64,000 nt of DNA from Pseudomonas grimontii (GTDB taxonomy: Bacteria; Pseudomonadota; Gammaproteobacteria; Pseudomonadales; Pseudomonadaceae), in contig NZ_VFES01000001.1 of NCBI RefSeq assembly GCF_007858185.1, forward strand, positions 248,001 through 312,000, given 5' to 3'. This document shows, in pieces, positions 7,394 to 17,065 of this stretch. Position 1 is the stretch's first letter. The number at the start of each line of letters is the position of its first letter. The translations under genes were made by a program, and so were the position numbers. The notes beneath the pieces are model-generated. The model worked only from the letters and a program-made list of their open reading frames with translations. It had not been told where the DNA came from and did not search any database.

Positions 7394-10123
7394 ATGACTG
7401 ATCTGTCCCGAATCCAAGGGCCTGCCAGTAGGGTAATCCCGACCCTGGAAGGTCGCTTCTACAGGCCTCCGCTGCCTGACGGCTACGTGCCGCGCCCGCG
7501 CCTGTGTGAACGGCTGAGTGCCGGGCTGGAAGGGCGGTTGCTGTTGGTCAGCGCACCGGCTGGGTTCGGCAAGAGTTCATTGGCGGTGGAGTTCTGCCAG
7601 GGCCTGCCGGCTCACTGGCAAAGCCTGTGGTTGGGCCTGAGCCCACGGGACAACGACCCGGGGCGTTTTCTTGAGCGCCTGCTCGAAGGGTTGCAGCATT
7701 ACTTCCCCGCGCTCGGCGCCCACTCCCTGGGCTTGCTGAAAATGCGCCAGCGGCACCAACCCTTCGCGTTTGAAGAATGGCTCGATGGCCTGCTCGATGA
7801 ACTGACCGTGCACCTGTCCACCCGTGCGCCATTATTGCTGGTGCTGGATGACTACCATCTGGCCCAGGGACCGGTGCTGGACCGTTGCCTGCAATTTTTC
7901 CTCAACCATCTGCCCGATGGCCTAGTGGTGCTGGTCACCAGTCGCCAGCGCCCGGACTGGCATCTGGCGCGCTTGCGGTTGTCACGGCACTTGCTGGAGT
8001 TGCACGAGCAAGACCTGCGCCTGACCCATGCCGAATCCCAGGCGTTGCTGGATCGCCACAGCAGTTCCTTGAGTGGTGAAGCCCTCGACAACCTGATCCG
8101 CCGCAGCGAAGGCTGGGTGGCCGGCCTGCGCTTTTGGCTGCTGGCGGCTTCCGAAGCCGGCAACGAGAGCGCCTTGCCGCAAAGCCTGCACGGTGGGGAA
8201 GGGCTGATCCGCGACTACCTGCTGGAAGAAGTGATCGACTGCCTGCCACCCGAAGTGCAGGCGTTCCTGTTCGACACTGCGCCCCAGGACCGTTTTTGCA
8301 GCGAGTTGTGCGATGCCGTGCGCGAAGCCCATGACAGCGCCGAGATCCTGCGTTACCTGCAAGCCCACCAGGTGTTTCTGGTGCCGTTGGACGAGCAGGG
8401 GCACTGGTACCGTTATCATCATTTGTTCTCCGACCTGCTGCGCACCCGCCGCGCGAGCAGCAATGTATTGCCGGCCGCCAGCCTGCACCTGCGCGCGTGC
8501 CGTTGGTTCAACGCCTAGGGCTTGATCGACGAGGCGGTGGAGCAGGCGTTGCGCGCCGGGCACCTCGACGTGGCGGCCAACCTGGTGCAGAACCTGTCCG
8601 AAGAACAACTGCTGGCCGAGCAGAATGTCGGCATGTTGCTGCGCTGGAAAATGGACTTGCCCGACAGCCTGCTGATCAGCACGCCGCGCCTGATTGTGCT
8701 GTACAGCTGGGCATTGGGGTTGGCCTGCCAGCTGGATGCGGCGGAGGAATTATCCGCGTACCTCAGTCGCTTCCTGCCAGCGCCCTCGGCCACTGCACAG
8801 CGCTCGATGCTGGCCCAGTGGCTGGCGCTGAGCGGGATTATCGCCCGGGGCCGCGGGGATCGTGAATTGACTCAGCGCTATTGCAGCGAGGCGTTGGAAA
8901 GCCTGCCGCAACGGCGTTACGGCCAGCGTCTGGTGTGTCTGTCGACCCTGTCCAACCTGGCCATCGCCGATGGTGATTTGTGGCGCGCCCGAGGCCTGAA
9001 CCGCGAATCCCTGGAACTGGCGCAGCGCGTCGGCAACCCATTGTTCGAAGCCCTGGCCCATTACGACCGTGCACGGGTGCTGCAGGCACGTGGCGAAATC
9101 CTGCGCGCCCTCGATGAAGTGCGCCAGGGCCTGCAACGCCTGCACGGCCTGGCACCGCAGCGGTTGTATGCGGTGCGTGCGCGGCTGTCGCTCTACGAAG
9201 GCTATTTGCTGTTGGTGCGCAACCAGCCTGAAACCGGCATCGCCCACCTGCGCGCGGGCCTGGCTGAGGCGCGCGCCTGTCGCGACATCAGCGTGCTGAT
9301 CGGCCATTGTGTGATCGCCAGCTTCGAAGGGCGGCGCAATGACTTTCCCAAAGCCTTCGCCGAACTCGCCGAAGCCGAGCGCCTGATGCATATCTGGGAT
9401 GTGCCGCCGATCTACTACCTGGCGATGATTACCCTGATCAAATGCGAACTGTGGCTGGCCCAAGGCCGCACCGACCTGGCGGATGCCTGGCTGACGCGGC
9501 TGGGGCAGACTTACCACGGCGAACAGGCCGCCGCTGCACCGGAATTCCACCCGCACTTGCCGCAACATATCGGGCTGCAACAAGCCGCCCTCGATGCCGT
9601 CCGCCATCAACCCCAGGCGGCGCTGGAGCGGCTCGAAGCACTGGCGCACCAGGCTCACAACTGCGGGCGCCAGATGATTGCCCTGATGGCGCTGACCCAG
9701 CAGGCGCAGTTGCTGCTGGAGTGCGGTCAGGAAGCCAAGGCGCGTCCGGTACTGGCCCAGGCGTTTGAGGCGGGCGCCGGGGGGGCGTTACAGCCGTTCC
9801 AGCGCTTGTTGGACGGGTATCCGGACTGGATGCGCGAGCAATTGGGCAAAGACCCGCAAGGTCCGCTGCACCAGAGCCTGCTCGCACTTCTCCCAGCGGT
9901 GGTGACTCCCGAGGTTACGACCACCCACGAAACCCTGAGCACGCGCGAGCTGGCGGTCCTGCAACTGATCGCCCAAGGCTGTTCTAACCAGGAAATCAGC
10001 AACCAGCTGTTTATCTCCCTGCACACCGTCAAGACCCACGCCAGCCACATCAACAGCAAACTCGGGGTGGAGCGACGCACCCAGGCCGTGGCGCGAGCCA
10101 AGGCGATGGGGTTGCTGGCGTAA
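7394..10123 (+). pseudogene. MalT-like LuxR-family regulator broken by an in-frame TAG
   Basis: The whole reading frame encodes a roughly 909-residue STAND-type regulator. It has an N-terminal P-loop (SAPAGFGKSSLA, near 7549-7584), a DDYHLAQ Walker-B-like segment near 7846, a long TPR-like helical middle, and a C-terminal LuxR helix-turn-helix from LSTRELAVLQLIAQG to HTVKTHASHINSKLGVERR (9940-10080). Codon TAG at 8516-8518 interrupts it between FNA and GLIDEAVEQAL. Both sides are in the same frame and look intact, and CAG to TAG is the simplest explanation. A TTG at 8522 could allow re-initiation and give a 533-residue fragment with TPR and DNA-binding parts. ATG 7394 is the preferred start; ATG 7361 is an alternative. 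It probably controlled the preceding ligase/DUF1302/DUF1329 genes. A sequencing error cannot be excluded. Confidence 0.85.
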
Positions 10124-10135
10124 TGGCCGGACGGT

Positions 10136-10696
10136 TTACGGCGCAGGCGGGCACTGGCCGGCTGACCTGTCGACCGCCTGCCTGACCTGCGCGGCAAAGC
10201 GCTTGAGATTGTTTTGATGGGCGAGCACCACGTTGTCGATGCTCGACCCGGCGGGCGACTGCAATGTGGTCCGGCAGGTCAGCGGCGGGCGCTCGGTGCC
10301 GCCGGCCGGGCGTAGACGCCATTTGACGTCGAGCAGCGCGTACTGGCCGGGCACGGAGTCAAAGCGCTGCACTTCAAGACGCAACAACATCGATTGCCGA
10401 GGGTTGCTGTTGGCCAATTGGTCCACCAGCGCACTCCTCAGCTCATCCGCGAGGCTCGCAGCCCACCACTGGGTTTCCAGGATGGCCACGCCGCTGTCGC
10501 CCTGGCGAATCACGATCTGCGGTCGGTCGACCTGGGGTGGAACGGTGATGCTTTCGATCCGGATGCTGCCCGCGTCGGCCCCAGTGGCCGTATTCCAGTG
10601 CGCCGGGGTCAGCGTATGAAAGGTGATCGGAGTACTGCTACACGCCGCCAGCAACAGCAGCATGCCGATCACTGTGATTTTCAACGGAAACGTCAT
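10136..10696 (-). CDS. pqiC: PqiC-type outer-membrane lipoprotein of the Pqi transport system
   Basis: A lipoprotein of 186 residues with a signal sequence ending in the lipobox LLAACSS (Cys near residue 19). It belongs to the ABC-transport auxiliary/PqiC family, which pairs with MCE tunnels that span the periplasm. An ATG at 10717 overlaps the pqiB stop as ATGA. However, the ATG at 10696 has CTGGAG 8 bp upstream and starts directly with MTFPLKIT, as expected of a signal peptide, so it was chosen. It is the last gene of the minus-strand pqi operon and converges on the LuxR gene with 12 bp between the stops. Confidence 0.82.
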   Translation of the reverse strand: MTFPLKITVIGMLLLLAACSSTPITFHTLTPAHWNTATGADAGSIRIESITVPPQVDRPQIVIRQGDSGVAILETQWWAASLADELRSALVDQLANSNPRQSMLLRLEVQRFDSVPGQYALLDVKWRLRPAGGTERPPLTCRTTLQSPAGSSIDNVVLAHQNNLKRFAAQVRQAVDRSAGQCPPAP

Positions 10697-10713
10697 GGCG
10701 CTTGCTCCAGGGG

Positions 10714-12369
10714 TCATTTGCGCGGAGGTCCTTGCAGGTCCAGGGGCGCGGCGTTGTCGGGGCGTCCGCGAATCAGCGATTCCGGGTGACGGCCCAGGTA
10801 GTCCGACAGCTCGCGCAGGGAGCGCGACATGCGGCTCAGTTCATCCAGGGTCTGGGTCAGCTGTTCGCGCTGCGGTGAATCCTCGGCCAGGGTCGAACTG
10901 GCCGATTGCAGCGTCTTGCTCACATCAGCCAGGGTGTTCTGAACGCTGGGCAGGGTTTTGGCGTTGAACTGGGTCAGGCCTTTGCGCAGCTCGACCAAGT
11001 TGCTGTCGAGGTTGCCGGCAATGCGTTCGATCGGCAGTTGGTTGATCTTGTTGACGATGTTCTCGAGTTTTTCCTGTAGCTGCTCCAGGTTACCGGGAAT
11101 GGTTGGAATGCTGACAGGGCGCAGGCTGGGGTCAAACTTGACCTTCTCGGCTTTCGGGTAGAAGTCCAGCGCGATGTATAACTGGCCGGTCAGCAGGTTG
11201 CCACTGCGCGCCTGGGCACGCAGGCCATTTTCGATGAACGAGCCGATCAGGCGTACGCCGGCGGCCTCATCGTCGGGGTTATGGTTCATGACCTTGAGCA
11301 GTTTGGTGTGGGCCTGCCCGAGCAACTGTGGGTAGATCACGATGCCGACGTTGAGCGGGAAGCTGCGTTTTTTTGCGTCGTAGTCCAGGTTGATCGACAC
11401 CACTTTGCCAAATTCAACGCCGAGGAACTCCACCGGCGCACCGACCTTGAGCCCGCGCAATGCCTGGTCGAATCGCAGGGCCATGTATTGCCCCTCGCCA
11501 TTGGGTGGGGCCAGGGCGCTGACTTGGTCGTCGAACAGCTCAAAGGTACGGGCTTCGTCGGCTGGTTTGTCGTTGGGGCTGTACGGCGGCGCCTGAAAGG
11601 CGATGCCACCCACCAGCATGGACGAGAGCGATTCGGTTTTCAGCGCGAAGCCATTGGCGCCTACGCTCAGGTCAATTCCGCTGGCGTTCCAGAAACGCGT
11701 GTTTTCGGTGACATAGGCATCATTCGGTGCATGCACGAATACCTCGACATTGATGCCCTTGCCTTCGACGTCCAGCTCGTAGGCCACCACCTGGCCGACC
11801 TCGATTTTGCGGTAGTACACCGGTGAGCCGATATCCAGCGAACCGAGGGTCTGCGTGTGCAGCGTGAAGCGCTTGCCCGGTTCGCCGTAGGTGATGGGCG
11901 GCGGGTTTTCCAGGCCTTTGAAGTGTTTGGCGCGTGTGTCGGATTGGCCGATGTCGGCACCGATGTAGTCGCCGGAGAGCAGGGTGTCGATGCCGGATAC
12001 ACCGCCGGCGCCGATACGCGGGCGCACTACCCAGAACTGCGAGTCGGCGCGGGTGAAGCTTTCGGCCTGCTTGGCCAATTGAACGGTCGCGTTGACGCTT
12101 TTCTGGTCGTCACTCAGGGCGACATCGGTCACCTGGCCAATTACCACGTTGCGGTACTTGACCTCGGTTTTATTCGCGGTCAGGCCACTGCCAGTCTTGA
12201 AGTTGAGAGTGATGGTCGGGCCCTGCTGGAGGACGCTGTGTACCACCAGCGAAATCCCCACCAGCACCGCGACGATCGGCACGATCCACACCAGCGAAAC
12301 GCTGAAGCGTCGTGTCTTGATCGCAGGCGACCCTGGGGCTTGCGGGGTGTCAGTGGGATGTGACGTCAT
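10714..12369 (-). CDS. pqiB: PqiB, MCE-domain periplasmic tunnel protein
   Basis: 551 residues, close to E. coli PqiB. One N-terminal transmembrane helix (VWIVPIVAVLVGISLVVHSVL, about residues 28-48) is followed by three MCE domains recognisable from repeats of the type GLKVGAPVEF and DIGSPVYYRKIEVGQV. The C-terminus is a long helical region (residues about 430-530) that forms the tunnel needle in the family. The protein is thought to move lipids between the membranes. AAGGAG lies 7 bp before the ATG, and the gene overlaps the second pqiA by 20 bp. Confidence 0.92.
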   Translation of the reverse strand: MTSHPTDTPQAPGSPAIKTRRFSVSLVWIVPIVAVLVGISLVVHSVLQQGPTITLNFKTGSGLTANKTEVKYRNVVIGQVTDVALSDDQKSVNATVQLAKQAESFTRADSQFWVVRPRIGAGGVSGIDTLLSGDYIGADIGQSDTRAKHFKGLENPPPITYGEPGKRFTLHTQTLGSLDIGSPVYYRKIEVGQVVAYELDVEGKGINVEVFVHAPNDAYVTENTRFWNASGIDLSVGANGFALKTESLSSMLVGGIAFQAPPYSPNDKPADEARTFELFDDQVSALAPPNGEGQYMALRFDQALRGLKVGAPVEFLGVEFGKVVSINLDYDAKKRSFPLNVGIVIYPQLLGQAHTKLLKVMNHNPDDEAAGVRLIGSFIENGLRAQARSGNLLTGQLYIALDFYPKAEKVKFDPSLRPVSIPTIPGNLEQLQEKLENIVNKINQLPIERIAGNLDSNLVELRKGLTQFNAKTLPSVQNTLADVSKTLQSASSTLAEDSPQREQLTQTLDELSRMSRSLRELSDYLGRHPESLIRGRPDNAAPLDLQGPPRK

Positions 12370-12994
12370 CCGCGGTCTCCTTGTTGTGTGGGGTTTCCCA
12401 GATCAGCCTCGGATCGAAGCTCATGGCGGCCAGCATGGTAAACACCACCACCAGACCGAAAAACAGGATGCCCAGGCGCGGCTCGATGGTGCCCAGGGCC
12501 TGGAACTTCACCAGCGCGGCCACCAGCGCGACCACGATGACATCGAGCATGGACCAGTAGCCAATCAGCTCGACGAAGCGGAACAGCTTCGACCGTTCCT
12601 TGCGTGCCCACAGGCTATTGCGCTGCACGGTGACCAGCAGCAGGGTCAGGGACACAAACTTGATGCCGGGCACTGCGATGCTGGCGATGAAAATAATCAG
12701 CGCAATGTCCCACGCGCCATGCTGCCAGAACTCCAGAACGCCGCTCATGATGGTGCTGTCCGCCCCCGAGCCGAACATCGTGGTGTTCATCACCGGCAGC
12801 AGATTGGCCGGCACATAGAACGCCAGTGCGGTGAGCATGTAGGCCCAGGTGCGCGTCAGTGAGCTGACCTTGCGCCGGTGCAAGGGCGCGCCACAGCGCT
12901 CGCATTCGGTCGGCCCGGTGCGCATGTCACAGGACAATCCGCAGCTGTGGCAGAGGCACAGGTCGAGCTCGCTGGCCGTCGGCGGTGTGTTCAT
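12350..12994 (-). CDS. pqiA: PqiA family inner-membrane protein, second half-size copy
   Basis: 214 residues: an N-terminal four-cysteine zinc-ribbon-like segment (CHSCGLSC ... CERCGAPL, residues about 16-40) and then four hydrophobic helices. E. coli PqiA is a single protein with two such units; here each unit is a separate gene. The start at 12994 overlaps the stop of the first copy as ATGA. A GTG at 13006 (MGQRM) is possible but has no better ribosome-binding site. It is the inner-membrane partner of PqiB. Confidence 0.87.
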   Translation of the reverse strand: MNTPPTASELDLCLCHSCGLSCDMRTGPTECERCGAPLHRRKVSSLTRTWAYMLTALAFYVPANLLPVMNTTMFGSGADSTIMSGVLEFWQHGAWDIALIIFIASIAVPGIKFVSLTLLLVTVQRNSLWARKERSKLFRFVELIGYWSMLDVIVVALVAALVKFQALGTIEPRLGILFFGLVVVFTMLAAMSFDPRLIWETPHNKETADDVTSH

Positions 12995-13581
12995 ACGCTG
13001 TCCCACAGGTCGCGCACATCGCGTCCGGCAATGCGGATCAGCAACAGGCTGAGCACGGCCAGGGCAAACAGGCCGGTGCCGGGTATCACATCAAGCATGC
13101 CGGCCAGCTTGAACACCGCCACCATCGCACCGAGCAGGCATACCTCCAGCATGCTCCAGGGCCTGAGCGCCTCCAGCCAACGCATACACAATCGGAATGC
13201 GGGTGAGCGTTTGCCCCTGAGGGCAAAACTCAGGACCCACATCAGTAGCAGTAACTGGAACACCGGCGCGATGATGATGGAAATGGCCGCCACCAACGCG
13301 ATAAACGTGATCGGCCCCAGGCTCAGCGCTACCACCGAATCCCATAACGTGGCGCTGCTTTTCAGGCCTTGCAGGCTGATACTCATCACGGGATAGAAAT
13401 TGGCGAACGTCCACAGCACCGCAGCCGTCAGCGTCAGGGCTAGGCGCTGTTGCACCAACAGGCCGTTGTAGCGCTGGAGCACGCCGGCGCAACGTACACA
13501 GAAGGCTTTTTGATGTCTGGCGAGCGTGACTTTTTCGTAAACGCAATCGCAGTGCTCGCAGATGATCAGTTGATTCGCCAT
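12991..13581 (-). CDS. pqiA: PqiA family inner-membrane protein, first half-size copy
   Basis: 196 residues starting MANQLIICEHCDCVYEKV, with paired cysteines (CEHC ... CVRC) that form a small zinc-ribbon-like head, then four transmembrane helices. GGAG is 10 bp before the ATG. It is the first gene of the pqiA-pqiA-pqiB-pqiC operon. Its promoter must lie in the 144 bp shared with the divergent MBL-fold gene. In enterobacteria this system responds to oxidative or membrane stress through SoxRS; no SoxS-type site was identified here. Confidence 0.87.
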   Translation of the reverse strand: MANQLIICEHCDCVYEKVTLARHQKAFCVRCAGVLQRYNGLLVQQRLALTLTAAVLWTFANFYPVMSISLQGLKSSATLWDSVVALSLGPITFIALVAAISIIIAPVFQLLLLMWVLSFALRGKRSPAFRLCMRWLEALRPWSMLEVCLLGAMVAVFKLAGMLDVIPGTGLFALAVLSLLLIRIAGRDVRDLWDSV

Positions 13582-13725
13582 GGGGCTCGCTCCAACGCGG
13601 CATGCTTGTGGGGGCCTGGATTGTTTTTCGATGGCGCTGGCAAGCTTAGCAGTCGCTGCTCTTCAGGTCTGGCGCCTCGTCAACCATACTGTGCGGAATA
13701 TGCCATAGAGCCCGCAGGAGCACCG

Positions 13726-14370
13726 ATGAATATTGAAAAAGCCGCGCTGATCCGCGAAACCTTCCCGGTCGGCCCGTTGCAGTGCAACTGCACGATCATT
13801 GGCGACCCCATCACCAAAAAGGCCATCGTGGTCGACCCGGGTGGCAACCATGAGTTGATCCTGGCACGTCTCGATGCGCTGGGCCTGAAAGTGGTGAGCA
13901 TCATCCACACCCATGCCCATCTCGATCACTTCCTGGCCTCGGGACAATTGAAGGAAAAGACCGGTGCCACCCTGCATCTGCACAAGGAAGACCAGTTTCT
14001 CTGGGACAACCTGGAGATGCAGTGCCAGATGTTTGGTGTGCCCTACACCCCGGTGCCGTCGCCGGATCGCTGGCTGGCCGATGATGAGGCGTTGGCCTGC
14101 GGATGCGGTGTTGCGCTGCATACACCGGGGCACACGCCAGGTTCGATGAGCTTCTGGTTTGCCGATGCCAAACTGCTGATTGTCGGGGACACGCTGTTTC
14201 GGCGCGGCGTAGGGCGTACGGATTTGTGGGGTGGGGACCAGGCGACGATCGTGCGTTCGATCAAGCAGCGGCTCTACACGCTGGACGAAGGCGCGACGGT
14301 GGTGACCGGTCATGGCCCGGATACGCGCCTGGGTGACGAGATGCGTGAGAACCCGTTTGTGCGGGCGTGA
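13726..14370 (+). CDS. MBL-fold metallo-hydrolase (glyoxalase II-like)
   Basis: A 214-residue cytoplasmic protein of the YcbL/glyoxalase II-like group. The zinc motif HTHAHLDH (HxHxDH) lies near residues 60-67. Later histidines are in HTPGHTPGS and the C-terminal VTGHGPDT, and the bridging aspartate is in LLIVGDTLF. ATG 13726 is preceded by CAGGAG at the right distance. Hydrolysis of thioesters such as S-lactoylglutathione is likely, but the substrate is not proven. It diverges from the pqi operon. Confidence 0.88.
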   Translation: MNIEKAALIRETFPVGPLQCNCTIIGDPITKKAIVVDPGGNHELILARLDALGLKVVSIIHTHAHLDHFLASGQLKEKTGATLHLHKEDQFLWDNLEMQCQMFGVPYTPVPSPDRWLADDEALACGCGVALHTPGHTPGSMSFWFADAKLLIVGDTLFRRGVGRTDLWGGDQATIVRSIKQRLYTLDEGATVVTGHGPDTRLGDEMRENPFVRA

Positions 14371-14586
14371 AAGGAAGTGTTCAAACGGCAATCCGCTGTA
14401 GCAAAAACTCAGGCCGCGTTCAGCGTGTGTCTGCTACGGTTTCTGTCGTAGCGCAAGTCCCGAACGTTTTGTTACAGCTCGGGGCGCGCCCACGGAATTT
14501 TTACCGTTTGTCGCGTTCCAAACTCGGCACGGGTCCATTGCCAATGTCCTTTGCACCACAGAATGCAAAAAGTAGGAGCTCCCTTC

Positions 14587-15360
14587 ATGTTCACTCCGCG
14601 TCGTCTGCTTGTTGTTGCTACCGCCGTAGCCCTGTTGTCCGGCTGCGCTTCACCTAATCCTTATGACGGCAGCAGCCAGGGACAGGCGAATAATGAATCC
14701 AGCGGTATGAGCAAGACCGCCAAGTACGGTGGCCTGGGTGCCCTGGCCGGTGCATTGGCGGGTGCTGCCATCGACCATAACAACCGTGGCAAGGGCGCGC
14801 TGATCGGTGCGGTGGTTGCGGGTGCCGGCGCTGCGGGTTACGGCTACTACGCCGACCAGCAGGAAAAGAAACTGCGCGAGAGCATGGCCAATACCGGGGT
14901 TGAAGTTCAGCGCCAGGGCGACCAGATCAAGCTGATCATGCCGGGTAACATCACGTTCGCCACCAACTCGGACGCGATCTCCAGCAGCTTCTACCAGCCG
15001 CTGAACAACCTGGCCAACTCCCTCAAGCAGTTCAACCAGAACACCATCCAGATCGTCGGCTACACCGACAGCACCGGCAGCCGCCAACTGAACATGGACC
15101 TGTCCCAGCGTCGTGCCCAGAGCGTGGCCAACTACCTGACTTCCCAAGGCGTCAACGGTGCGAACCTCAGCGCGCGCGGTGCCGGCCCGGATAACCCGAT
15201 TGCCAGCAACGCCGACGTGAACGGTCGTGCGCAGAACCGTCGCGTAGAAGTAAACCTCGGCCCGATCCCCGGCCAGCAGTACGGCCAGCCTGGCGCGCAG
15301 CAACAAGCGCCGCAGCAGAACAACCAGTTCCAGGGCAACCCGTATCAGCAATACCAATAA
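14587..15360 (+). CDS. OmpA-family outer-membrane lipoprotein with glycine zipper
   Basis: 257 residues. The signal peptide ends in the lipobox LLSGCAS (Cys near residue 20). A glycine-zipper-like stretch (GGLGALAGALAGAAID and a second Gly-rich helix) follows at about 45-95. The C-terminal OmpA domain (about 115-225) contains the peptidoglycan-binding pattern YTDSTGSRQLNMDLSQRRA. The tail is Gln/Pro-rich. AGGAG at 14574-14578 supports this start over an upstream in-frame ATG at 14551. It likely anchors the outer membrane to peptidoglycan. The gene stands alone and is closed by a strong terminator. Confidence 0.9.
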   Translation: MFTPRRLLVVATAVALLSGCASPNPYDGSSQGQANNESSGMSKTAKYGGLGALAGALAGAAIDHNNRGKGALIGAVVAGAGAAGYGYYADQQEKKLRESMANTGVEVQRQGDQIKLIMPGNITFATNSDAISSSFYQPLNNLANSLKQFNQNTIQIVGYTDSTGSRQLNMDLSQRRAQSVANYLTSQGVNGANLSARGAGPDNPIASNADVNGRAQNRRVEVNLGPIPGQQYGQPGAQQQAPQQNNQFQGNPYQQYQ

Positions 15361-15372
15361 ACGCTGACCACT

Positions 15373-15411
15373 AAAAAGGGCGCCATGCAGTCAATGCATG
15401 GCGCCCTTTTT
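15373..15411. terminator. Bidirectional intrinsic terminator
   Basis: A perfect 17-bp stem, AAAAAGGGCGCCATGCA at 15373-15389 and TGCATGGCGCCCTTTTT at 15395-15411, with loop GTCAA. T-runs occur on both strands, so it can end both the OmpA-like lipoprotein gene and the convergent chemoreceptor gene. Confidence 0.93.
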
Positions 15412-15424
15412 GTCGCCGGATATT

Positions 15425-17065
15425 TTACAGGTGGAACCGGCTGACGAGGGTGTTGAAAGACGTCGCGAGGTTCGACAACTCTTGGGTCGATGCATTGGTC
15501 TGGTGCGCGCCGGCTGCTGTTTGTGTCGACAGGTCCTGGATATTCACCAGGTTGCGGTCGACTTCACGCGCCACATGGGCCTGTTCTTCCGAGGCTGTTG
15601 CGATCACCAGGTTGCGCTCGTTGATCTGGGAAATTCCCTCGGCGATCTGTTCCAGCGCCTCGCCCGTGGCCTGGGCCAGGGTCTGGGTGTCGTTGACCAA
15701 TGCCTGGCTTTTGCCCATGGCGCCTACGGCCTGGTCGGCACTGCTTTGCACAGCATTGATCATGCTTTCGATCTCTCCGGTCGAGGCCTGGGTGCGGGCG
15801 GCGAGGGCGCGTACTTCATCCGCGACCACGGCAAAGCCGCGACCTTGCTCCCCGGCCCTGGCAGCCTCGATGGCGGCATTGAGGGCCAGCAGGTTGGTCT
15901 GCTCGGCAATGCCCCGAATCACGTCCAAGACCTTGCCGATATCACGCACCTGGCCGGCCAGGTCCTTGACCATGGTGGTCGACGTGTCGATCTCGCCAGT
16001 GGCGTGGTTGATCGCGGTGACAGCCTTGCGCGCCTGGTCGCGGCCGTTGGTGGCCTGTTCGCTGGTGGTGCGGGAAGCCTCGGAGGTGGACACCGCATTA
16101 CGCGCCACTTCTTCTACCGCTGAGGTCATCTCGGTCACCGCCGTCGCGGCTTGCTGGATCTCGTCGTTCTGGCGAACCAGGCTGCGGCTGCCGTTATCGG
16201 TAACCGCTGTGAGTTCTTCTGCGGCAGACGCCAATTGGTCAGAGGCGCTGGCAATTTGCTGGATCGTTTGCTTCAAGCTCGATTGCATATCGCCCAGTGC
16301 GCTCAACAGTTGGCCGGTTTCGTCGCGGCTGGTGCTGACGATGGCCTGGGTCAGGTCGCCATCGGCAATGCGCCGTGCGCTGGTCACGGCCGTGGCAATT
16401 GGGCGGCTGATCAGGCGGCTGATAAACAGGCCCAAAAGGATCGCCGCAATAAACGCCAGCACAATGCCCGAGTACAGGGTGTTCTTCGCCAAAGATTCTT
16501 GCACCGTTGCATCCGTTGCGTTCTCTGCAACCTGGCGATCATTGGAGTCGACCATGATGGTCAGTTCATCCATCACGGTGCGATAGTTTTTTTGCAGGTC
16601 ACCGAACAGCAGCGTTCGCGCCTTATCCAGCTCATGCGCATTCAGCAGCGCGATGTACTGCTGGACCATGGCTTGATACACCGGCCAGTCACGCTCCATT
16701 TTATCGCCGGCTGCGCGCTCATCATCCGCCAGAGGGCGCTGGCGATAGAGGGTAAATGCCTTCTCGCTTGCCAGTCGATTGGCGTTCATCGAGGCGATGA
16801 ATTCGTCTTTCACCGACTGGGATGCATCGTTGGCGTGGGCGATATACAGGCGATACAGATCGCGACTTTGCCCCACGGCCTTGATCTTGGTCTGAGCGCT
16901 GTTGGCGATGGCGACCAGGTTGTTGTTGAACACCGACCTGAGGCTTTCCGACAGCGCAGATACCCCCCGGCTACCCAGCACGCCCACGCCCAGGGTAATC
17001 AGGGCGCAGAGTGAAAAGGAGGTGATCAGTTTGGTTGAGAGTTTTGCATCGTTAAGCCAGCTCAT
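15425..17065 (-). CDS. Methyl-accepting chemotaxis protein
   Basis: 546 residues with classic topology: transmembrane helix 1 at about 13-33, a periplasmic four-helix-bundle ligand domain to about 190, helix 2 ([20 protein letters not shown]), a HAMP domain, and a long cytoplasmic coiled coil. The kinase-control tip reads [20 protein letters not shown] near residue 390. It ends LVSRFHL, with no CheR-tethering pentapeptide. Ligand unknown. The monocistronic gene faces the OmpA-lipoprotein gene across a shared terminator. Confidence 0.93.
   Translation of the reverse strand: MSWLNDAKLSTKLITSFSLCALITLGVGVLGSRGVSALSESLRSVFNNNLVAIANSAQTKIKAVGQSRDLYRLYIAHANDASQSVKDEFIASMNANRLASEKAFTLYRQRPLADDERAAGDKMERDWPVYQAMVQQYIALLNAHELDKARTLLFGDLQKNYRTVMDELTIMVDSNDRQVAENATDATVQESLAKNTLYSGIVLAFIAAILLGLFISRLISRPIATAVTSARRIADGDLTQAIVSTSRDETGQLLSALGDMQSSLKQTIQQIASASDQLASAAEELTAVTDNGSRSLVRQNDEIQQAATAVTEMTSAVEEVARNAVSTSEASRTTSEQATNGRDQARKAVTAINHATGEIDTSTTMVKDLAGQVRDIGKVLDVIRGIAEQTNLLALNAAIEAARAGEQGRGFAVVADEVRALAARTQASTGEIESMINAVQSSADQAVGAMGKSQALVNDTQTLAQATGEALEQIAEGISQINERNLVIATASEEQAHVAREVDRNLVNIQDLSTQTAAGAHQTNASTQELSNLATSFNTLVSRFHL

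Noticed and set aside
8522..10123. A separate LuxR-type gene starting at TTG 8522
   Set aside because: It lies in the same frame as the upstream piece, lacks a ribosome-binding site, and begins in the middle of the MalT-like fold, so one interrupted gene is simpler. Re-initiation is kept as a possibility.
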